Shown: positions 1-4,315 of the stretch, in pieces | Layout of the letters: each line of letters begins with the position of its first letter | Position numbering within the stretch: the stretch's first letter is position 1 | From: Sphingobacteriaceae bacterium | GTDB lineage: Bacteria > Bacteroidota > Bacteroidia > B-17B0 > Aurantibacillaceae | Assembly: GCA_025360355.1 (NCBI GenBank) | Contig: JANYCL010000103.1 | Location: 1-6,663 of the forward strand | Reading direction: 5' to 3' | Length of the DNA stretch: 6,663 nucleotides | The notes under the pieces: generated by a model | What the model saw: the letters and a program-made list of their open reading frames with translations, nothing else | Told to the model about the DNA's origin: nothing | The model's database searches: none | Program-made: the position numbers and the translations under genes

Positions 1-522
1 AATGCGTTGAACCGTTGTGTAAAAGAATTTAAATTAACAGAACCCGGAAAAGTTTTAGATAAAGCCCGCGAATTAGTTTTAGAAACATTTGCAAAAAGCG
101 AAGGTGATGTAAAAGACGGAATGGATATTTCTTTATTATGCATTAACCGCAAAAAGAAAACATTGACCTGGGCCGGTGCTAATAACGCACTCTGGTATAT
201 TGAAGCAGGAAATGAAGGCATGAAAGAAATTAAAGCCAATAAACAACCCATTGGTAAAACTGATAATCCCCTGCCCTTCACAACTCATAACCTTTCTTAT
301 ACTGAAGGAACAATTATTTATTTAATTACGGATGGTTACGCCGATCAATTCGGAGGATCAAAAGGAAAGAAATTTAAATACAAACAACTGGAAGATCTTA
401 TCGTGAGCAATCAAAGCAGATCTTTGCCTGATCAAAAAGAAATTTTAGTTAGTTCTTTTATTGATTGGAAAAAAGGTATTGAACAAGTGGATGATGTTAC
501 ATTATTAGCCGTAAAAATTTAA
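1..522 (+). CDS. SpoIIE/PP2C-type serine phosphatase, C-terminal fragment (5' end outside window)
   Basis: The reading frame is open from base 1, so this is the end of a longer gene; the TTG at base 7 is an internal leucine codon, not a start. The 173 visible residues match the second half of the SpoIIE/PPM phosphatase fold, just after where a GHGVPGA motif would lie. Seen directly: DGMDISLL at bases 115-138, a WAGANNALW strand at about 169-195, ITDGYADQFGG at about 325-357 with its metal-binding Asp at 331-333, and a closing EQVDDVTLLAV. These Asp residues bind Mn/Mg in the family, which removes phosphate from serine or threonine, usually on STAS-domain regulators. All C-terminal catalytic residues are present, so it looks active. 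The C-terminus strongly resembles that of the phosphatase ending at 6579. The sensor or N-terminal domain is unseen, so input signal and localisation cannot be stated. The next gene starts one base after the stop, suggesting co-transcription. Confidence 0.93.
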   Translation, partial: NALNRCVKEFKLTEPGKVLDKARELVLETFAKSEGDVKDGMDISLLCINRKKKTLTWAGANNALWYIEAGNEGMKEIKANKQPIGKTDNPLPFTTHNLSYTEGTIIYLITDGYADQFGGSKGKKFKYKQLEDLIVSNQSRSLPDQKEILVSSFIDWKKGIEQVDDVTLLAVKI

Positions 523-523
523 T

Positions 524-970
524 ATGTACGAGATCAGACTTATTCCTAAAGATAATATCAAAAGCATAATTCCGTTGGCTGCACTTTTAAATGGATTAGA
601 TGAAAAACTATTGGAGACCCGTTTGGAAATAATGATGGAAATTAATTATGAATGTCTGGGAGTTTATGATACTTCGGCTTCGCTCAGCACAGGAAGGGAA
701 AATTTAATTGGTATTTGTGGTCTATGGACATTAGTAAAATTATACAACGGCAAACATTTGGAACCTGACAACGTAATTATTCATCCTGATCACAGAAATA
801 AAGGTGTTGGAGAATTAATGATGAATTGGATCGATAATTACGCCAAAGAACATAATTACGAAGCGATCGAGTTAAATGCTTACATCGAAAATTTAAAAGG
901 CGCTGAGTTTTGGAAAAAAACTGGGTTCTATATTCGCGGGCATCATTTTCAAAAATTAATAAAGAAATAA
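524..970 (+). CDS. GNAT-family N-acetyltransferase
   Basis: The 148-residue protein has the size and layout of a single-domain GNAT enzyme, which transfers an acetyl group from acetyl-CoA to an amine. Seen directly: the acetyl-CoA pyrophosphate-binding motif HPDHRNKGVGELMM at residues 87-100 (R91-x-x-G94-x-G96) after a hydrophobic strand, then a helix, the ELNAYIEN strand at 116-123, and a late AEFWKKTGFYIRGHHF segment (127-142) typical of GNAT motif B. The substrate cannot be told. The ATG at 524 follows the preceding stop by one base (TAATATG), so translation is probably coupled; no Shine-Dalgarno site is visible, as usual in Bacteroidota. Oddity: residues 50-59 (TSASLSTGRE) lie between two core beta strands and are encoded by a GC-rich stretch with codons uncommon in this window (TCG, CTC, AGC, AGG), resembling an in-frame insertion. 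The fold should tolerate it, as it would fall in a hairpin loop. Confidence 0.92.
   Translation: MYEIRLIPKDNIKSIIPLAALLNGLDEKLLETRLEIMMEINYECLGVYDTSASLSTGRENLIGICGLWTLVKLYNGKHLEPDNVIIHPDHRNKGVGELMMNWIDNYAKEHNYEAIELNAYIENLKGAEFWKKTGFYIRGHHFQKLIKK
671..700 (+). repeat. Short GC-rich repeat-like segment inside the GNAT gene (candidate)
   Basis: This 30-base stretch has 17 G or C bases, against 8 in the 30 bases before it, and contains CTTCGGCTTCGCTCAGCACA. It encodes a serine/threonine-rich decapeptide that interrupts the expected strand-loop-strand of the acetyltransferase. From memory, similar CTTCG(A/G)CT-CGCTCAGCA sequences occur as dispersed short repeats in various bacterial genomes, including Bacteroidota, but I cannot search for further copies and no second convincing copy lies in this window. 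It may simply be a variable loop. Confidence 0.35.
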
Positions 971-1615
971 ATGTTAAAGAAGTTTTTGTGGATACAAATA
1001 ATTTTTAGTGCGCTGATGGTTGTCGTCTGTATTTTGGTTATAGTGGCTAATGTAAAGATCAGTTCTTTCAGCGAAGAATATTTATTTAACTCAACTGACT
1101 CTATTCCTCAATGTAAAACCGCGGTTGTATTAGGAACAAGTAAATTCATGAGTGATGGCAGCAAAAATTATTTTTTCTATAACCGGACAAAAGCAGCCGA
1201 AATATTATTTAAATCCGGAAAGATCCAATTCATAATTATCAGCGGTGATAACAGTTTAAGTTATTACAATGAACCTGCCGACATGAAAAAAGAATTAGTG
1301 AGTGCAGGAGTTCCTGATTCTGTTATTTTTTTGGATTACGCGGGCTTCCGTACTTTCGATTCGATGATAAGAGCTAAAGAAGTATTCGGTCAGACTAAAT
1401 TCATTGTTGTATCACAGAAATTTCATAACGAGCGCGCTGTTTTCATAGCCCGTAAATATAGTATTGAAGCTTATGGTTACAATGCGGAAGACGTAAACGC
1501 TTATAGCGGTTTAAAAACAAAAGTCCGCGAACTCTTTGCGCGCGTAAAAGTTTTTATTGACGTCTACACCAATAAAAAACCAAAGTTCTTAGGTGAAAAA
1601 GTCATTATTCAGTAA
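971..1615 (+). CDS. sanA: SanA/YdcF-like membrane-anchored DUF218 protein
   Basis: The 214-residue protein has one N-terminal membrane helix (about residues 5-27) followed by a DUF218 domain, the arrangement of E. coli SanA, a protein linked to envelope barrier function and vancomycin exclusion at high temperature. Seen directly: AVVLGTSKFM (51-60), IIISGDN (88-94), NEPADMKKELV (100-110), LDYAGFRTFDSMIRAKEVFG (121-140), VVSQKFHNERA (146-156), a conserved-looking RELFARVK (186-193) and a closing KPKFLGEK (203-210). These match the SanA subgroup better than YdcF. The acidic and His positions form the likely active pocket, but the reaction of the family is not established. The globular domain should face the periplasm. 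The ATG lies directly after the GNAT stop (TAAATG, no gap), so it is probably the last gene of the operon holding the phosphatase and GNAT genes. The product call is firm; the symbol is by similarity only. Confidence 0.9.
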   Translation: MLKKFLWIQIIFSALMVVVCILVIVANVKISSFSEEYLFNSTDSIPQCKTAVVLGTSKFMSDGSKNYFFYNRTKAAEILFKSGKIQFIIISGDNSLSYYNEPADMKKELVSAGVPDSVIFLDYAGFRTFDSMIRAKEVFGQTKFIVVSQKFHNERAVFIARKYSIEAYGYNAEDVNAYSGLKTKVRELFARVKVFIDVYTNKKPKFLGEKVIIQ

Positions 1616-1650
1616 AAGTATCACTTAACCTTCCTACTATTATCTTATAG

Positions 1651-1677
1651 AATAACAGCGTTTTAGCATTTGTTATT
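1651..1677. other. AT-rich inverted repeat downstream of sanA (weak terminator or operator)
   Basis: AATAACA at 1651-1657 and TGTTATT at 1671-1677 form a perfect 7-base inverted repeat around a 13-base centre in the gap after sanA. The stem is AT-rich and no T-run follows, so it is a poor intrinsic terminator by the usual rules. It lies about 50 bases upstream of the candidate -33 element, so it could instead be a binding site for a dimeric regulator. It may also be chance in AT-rich DNA. Confidence 0.25.
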
Positions 1678-1728
1678 TCATGCAATCCTTAATAACATTC
1701 ATAGGTTTAAAAGTGTAACCCATTTTTA

Positions 1729-1758
1729 TTTGTGCATGATCAATCTTTTATATATTTG
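1729..1758 (+). promoter_or_regulatory. Bacteroidota-type promoter for the DUF1761 gene
   Basis: TTTG at 1729-1732 (-33 element) and TATATTTG at 1751-1758 (a full match to the TAnnTTTG -7 element) are separated by 18 bases, within the spacing known for Bacteroidota primary sigma-factor promoters. Transcription would begin at about 1763-1766, giving a short A-rich leader (AAAACAAAAATT) before the ATG at 1782, typical of Bacteroidota translation starts that lack a Shine-Dalgarno site. It probably drives both DUF1761 and the DUF3089 gene. Confidence 0.7.
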
Positions 1759-1781
1759 ATTAAACCCTTAAAACAAAAATT

Positions 1782-2279
1782 ATGCATATTAATTTCGTAG
1801 CAGTTCTAATAGCTGCATTAGTACCAATGGCATTAGGCTTTATTTGGTATAACCCAAAAGTATTTGGCACCGCTTGGATGAACGCCTCAGGTATGACTCC
1901 TGAAAAAGGAAAAAATTCAAATATGGCTGTTGTATTTGGTGTATCATTTGTAATGAGTTTTTTAATGGCATTCGGTATGCAATTTATGGTCATCCATCAG
2001 TTTCATGTTGGTTCTTTGTTTTATAAATTACCAATTAATGATGCATCAACACACGAAGGTGCACTGTATGCACAAGTAATGGAATTATTAGGCACCAGCT
2101 GGAGAACTTTTAAGCATGGAGCTCTTCATGGTTTTATTGGTTGTCTTTTTATTGTGATGCCTGTTTTTGTTACGAATTGTTTATTTGAACAAAAAGGATT
2201 TAAATATATGGCATTAACTGTTGGTTATTGGTTAGTTGCAATGACAATAATGGGTGGTATCATTAGCTCAATGCCTTAA
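1782..2279 (+). CDS. DUF1761 small integral membrane protein
   Basis: The 165-residue protein is predicted to be an inner-membrane protein with four helices at about residues 4-23, 47-73, 112-133 and 143-163. It matches DUF1761 in layout and motifs: an N-terminal NFVAVLIAALVPMALGFIWY segment, NPKVFGTAW (24-32), HGALHGF (112-118) in the third helix, and NCLFEQKGFKYMALTVGYW (132-150) leading into the last helix, which ends in a Gly-rich turn. No function is established for this family. The 77-110 segment between helices two and three is polar and longer than the other loops. The ATG at 1782 fits the promoter and A-rich leader just upstream. The next gene begins nine bases after the stop, so the two are probably co-transcribed. 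Confidence 0.88.
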   Translation: MHINFVAVLIAALVPMALGFIWYNPKVFGTAWMNASGMTPEKGKNSNMAVVFGVSFVMSFLMAFGMQFMVIHQFHVGSLFYKLPINDASTHEGALYAQVMELLGTSWRTFKHGALHGFIGCLFIVMPVFVTNCLFEQKGFKYMALTVGYWLVAMTIMGGIISSMP

Positions 2280-2288
2280 TACTTTTTA

Positions 2289-3338
2289 ATGCACCGTTAC
2301 TCAGTTCTATTTAAATATTTTTTACTTTTAGGAATGCAGGGAGTTTTTTTTACTTCCTGCATTTTTCTTTTTCCTTTACACCCCTTTGATAGAGATAAAC
2401 ATCCTGCTCCACCCGATTATTCTAAAGCCGAAAGCTGGGCCTCGCTTCCCGATAAAAAAGATAATGCTGATCTAACTATTCCAAATACAACGGTAGTAGA
2501 CAAACAAGATGAAGCAAAAGTCGATGTGTTTTTTATTCATCCTACAACTTACAGACTTGGGGCTAAATGGAACGGCAGTATGACTAATAAAAAAGTAAAC
2601 AAGCGAACAGATAATTTACCTGTACGTTATCAGGCGAGCGTGTTCAATGGTTCTTGTAAAGTTTACGTGCCGCGTTACAGACAGGCTTCTCTTGTTACTT
2701 ATATTGATAAGAAAGGGAATGGTCCGGAAGTTTTTGATTTTGCATATCAGGATGTAAAACAGGCCTTTTTGTATTACATTAATAATTATAATAATGGACG
2801 TCCATTTATTATTGCTTCTCATAGTCAGGGTACCGATCATGCTTACCGTTTAATTAACGAATTCATCAAAAAAGATTCTGCACTCTACAAACGATTTGTT
2901 GTTGCTTATTTAATGGGAAGGCCAATAAAAAAAGAAACTATTACTGTGATAGAACAATGTAAATCCGCTGAACAAATTGGTTGTTTTAATATTTACAATG
3001 CAGTTCCCTGGGGCGGGGATCTGTTATTCAGACAAGATGAAGGTATTTTACTTTGCAATAATCCTTTAACGTGGAAAGCAGATACAACTTATGCTTCCGC
3101 CGAATTAAATAAAGGCGGCTTGCCATTGAATTACAAAAACATTGATGTTGGGATAGCTGATGCGAAAATTTCTCCTAAAGGATTGTTATGGGTTCACCGT
3201 CCTAAAAAAACCAATAAAGAGTACATGTACATTCAGTCGGAAAGTTTTCACAATATTGAATACAGTTTGTTTTATATGAATATCCGTGAGAATGTTAAAC
3301 AGCGTATCGACGCTTATTTTTCTGATAAAAACCGCTAG
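2289..3338 (+). CDS. DUF3089 alpha/beta-hydrolase, predicted lipoprotein
   Basis: The 349-residue protein starts with a signal sequence ending in FTSC (Cys24), a Bacteroidota-style lipobox, so it is probably a lipid-anchored envelope protein. The rest matches DUF3089, a serine-hydrolase-like family. Seen directly: VDVFFIHPTTY (78-88), KVYVPRYRQA (124-133), FAYQDVKQAFLYYINNYNNG (151-170), and the nucleophile elbow IIASHSQGTDHA (174-185) with Ser179 as likely nucleophile; Ser177 replaces the first Gly of the classic GxSxG, as in other SHSQG enzymes. His321 in ESFHNIEYSLFYMNIREN (318-335) is the likely catalytic His; the acid is less clear. The substrate is unknown; an ester or lipid is possible. 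The start at 2289 is preferred over the internal ATG at 2334 because it gives a full signal peptide. It lies nine bases after the DUF1761 stop and is probably in the same transcript. Confidence 0.9.
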   Translation: MHRYSVLFKYFLLLGMQGVFFTSCIFLFPLHPFDRDKHPAPPDYSKAESWASLPDKKDNADLTIPNTTVVDKQDEAKVDVFFIHPTTYRLGAKWNGSMTNKKVNKRTDNLPVRYQASVFNGSCKVYVPRYRQASLVTYIDKKGNGPEVFDFAYQDVKQAFLYYINNYNNGRPFIIASHSQGTDHAYRLINEFIKKDSALYKRFVVAYLMGRPIKKETITVIEQCKSAEQIGCFNIYNAVPWGGDLLFRQDEGILLCNNPLTWKADTTYASAELNKGGLPLNYKNIDVGIADAKISPKGLLWVHRPKKTNKEYMYIQSESFHNIEYSLFYMNIRENVKQRIDAYFSDKNR

Positions 3339-3361
3339 TATCAGCAATTATTCCGCTTGTA

Positions 3362-3393
3362 ACAGACCTAAAATCCGGGCTGTAATTAATTTT
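3362..3393 (+). terminator. Weak candidate terminator after the DUF3089 gene
   Basis: ACAGACC (3362-3368) can pair with GGGCTGT (3377-3383) with one A-G mismatch around an 8-base loop, followed by the AT-rich tail AATTAATTTT. It is well placed, 23 bases after the DUF3089 stop, but the stem is short and imperfect. Confidence 0.3.
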
Positions 3394-3413
3394 ACCAACT
3401 CATAGCTTTTTAG

Positions 3414-3421
3414 TATCTTCA
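3414..3421 (+). promoter_or_regulatory. Possible -7 element upstream of the NUDIX operon
   Basis: TATCTTCA matches six of the eight positions of TAnnTTTG, counting the two free ones as matches. It lies only seven bases before the ATG at 3429, so transcription would start at or next to the start codon, giving a leaderless or nearly leaderless mRNA. No good TTG is found at the expected -33 distance (the DNA there reads TTTACC). The operon needs a promoter somewhere in this 90-base gap, and this is the best but weak candidate. Confidence 0.28.
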
Positions 3422-3428
3422 AATCCTA

Positions 3429-3869
3429 ATGAAACATTTTAACGTAAGGGTTTACGGAATATTAATTGATAAAGGAAACGTGTTGGTTTCTGATGAGTTC
3501 ATTAAAGGAAAACTCATTACGAAATTTCCGGGTGGCGGATTAGAGTTCGGCGAAGGCACAACAGATTGTGTTATCCGCGAATTTATGGAGGAACTGAATT
3601 TAAAAATTGAAGTAAAAGAACACTTTTATACAACCGATTTTTTTGTGACTTCCGCTTTTAATACAAATAGTCAGATAATAAGTATTTATTATTTAGTAAA
3701 AGCAGTTGGTCCATTAAGTTTTAAAACTTCAGACAAAGAATTTGATTTTGAAAATAAAGAAGGCGCGCAATCGTTAAGGTGGCTTCCTTTAAAAGAATTA
3801 CAAGAAAATAATTTTACATTTATAATTGATAAACGCATTTCAGAAATGCTTAATGAAACAAAACTATGA
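3429..3869 (+). CDS. NUDIX hydrolase
   Basis: The 146-residue protein is a single NUDIX domain, a fold that hydrolyses nucleoside diphosphates linked to another group, using a divalent metal. The NUDIX box is visible at residues 36-58: G36, E42, then REFMEELNL (50-58), with the catalytic, metal-binding E51, E54 and E55 intact. The consensus Gly near the end of the box is Asn57 here. KFPGGGLEFGEG (32-43) leads into the box, and a WLPLKEL segment (118-124) near the C-terminus is common in the fold. The substrate cannot be told from sequence: nucleotide sugars, ADP-ribose and damaged nucleotides are all possible. No signal peptide is present, so it is cytoplasmic. Its stop overlaps the next ATG by four bases (ATGA), which implies translational coupling to the DUF4293 gene. 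Confidence 0.93.
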   Translation: MKHFNVRVYGILIDKGNVLVSDEFIKGKLITKFPGGGLEFGEGTTDCVIREFMEELNLKIEVKEHFYTTDFFVTSAFNTNSQIISIYYLVKAVGPLSFKTSDKEFDFENKEGAQSLRWLPLKELQENNFTFIIDKRISEMLNETKL

Positions 3870-4315
3870 TACAACGCGTACAAACTCTTTTCTTACTTGC
3901 TATAATTGGTTTATCAGCTATTTTATTTTTTATGCCATTTCAAATTTTAAAGGATGGCGTTAATACTTATTTAATAACGCTTCCACGTGGTTTTTTAAAT
4001 GACATAATGAAACCTACCATTTTCGGACCTACAGCCGTAAATGTTATTATCATGATACTTTCATTTTATACTGTTTTACAATTTAAAAGAAGAAGTAAAC
4101 AAATAAAATACACTCAGATCATTTTAGTGCTTTCTGTCGCGCTGATCGCCAACTTATATATACTTCATTTTACAAAAATCGAAAGTCCGGATCTTGTAAT
4201 TCACTATACAAAGTATTCTTACATACCGGTCATTAATATTGTATTTGCGTTTTTAGCGAGATACTTTATAAAGAAAGATGATAAATTAGTAAGAAGCGCC
4301 GACAGGATCAGATAA
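3866..4315 (+). CDS. DUF4293 membrane protein
   Basis: The 149-residue protein begins MIQRVQTLFLL and ends DDKLVRSADRIR (138-149), both hallmarks of DUF4293, a Bacteroidota family of unknown function. Four membrane helices are predicted at about residues 5-25, 54-73, 82-101 and 117-135; the positive loop RRSKQIK (75-81) and the charged tail should be cytoplasmic. The first external loop (26-53) is where family members vary most. The start overlaps the NUDIX stop (ATGA), and the stop overlaps the next ATG by one base (TAATG), so it is wedged between a cytoplasmic hydrolase and a sensor phosphatase in one translationally coupled unit. Whether it assists the sensor is speculation. Confidence 0.92.
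   Translation: MIQRVQTLFLLAIIGLSAILFFMPFQILKDGVNTYLITLPRGFLNDIMKPTIFGPTAVNVIIMILSFYTVLQFKRRSKQIKYTQIILVLSVALIANLYILHFTKIESPDLVIHYTKYSYIPVINIVFAFLARYFIKKDDKLVRSADRIR

Noticed and set aside
7..522. TTG at base 7 as the start of a complete small gene
   Set aside because: The frame is open to base 1 and the protein begins in the middle of a SpoIIE domain, so this is a fragment of a longer gene cut by the window edge.
1641..1648. TATCTTAT as another -7 element after sanA
   Set aside because: There is no TTG at the right distance upstream, and the promoter at 1729-1758 matches much better and is closer to the gene.
1760..1993. Minus-strand open frame over the DUF1761 gene
   Set aside because: It lies opposite a well-supported coding gene and its promoter, and its translation shows no recognisable domain.
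2616..2840. Minus-strand open frame within the DUF3089 gene
   Set aside because: It covers the conserved PRYRQA and DVKQAF region of the real gene and has no independent support.
3689..3883. Minus-strand open frame at the end of the NUDIX gene
   Set aside because: It overlaps the NUDIX C-terminus and the coupled NUDIX-DUF4293 junction; no domain is recognisable.
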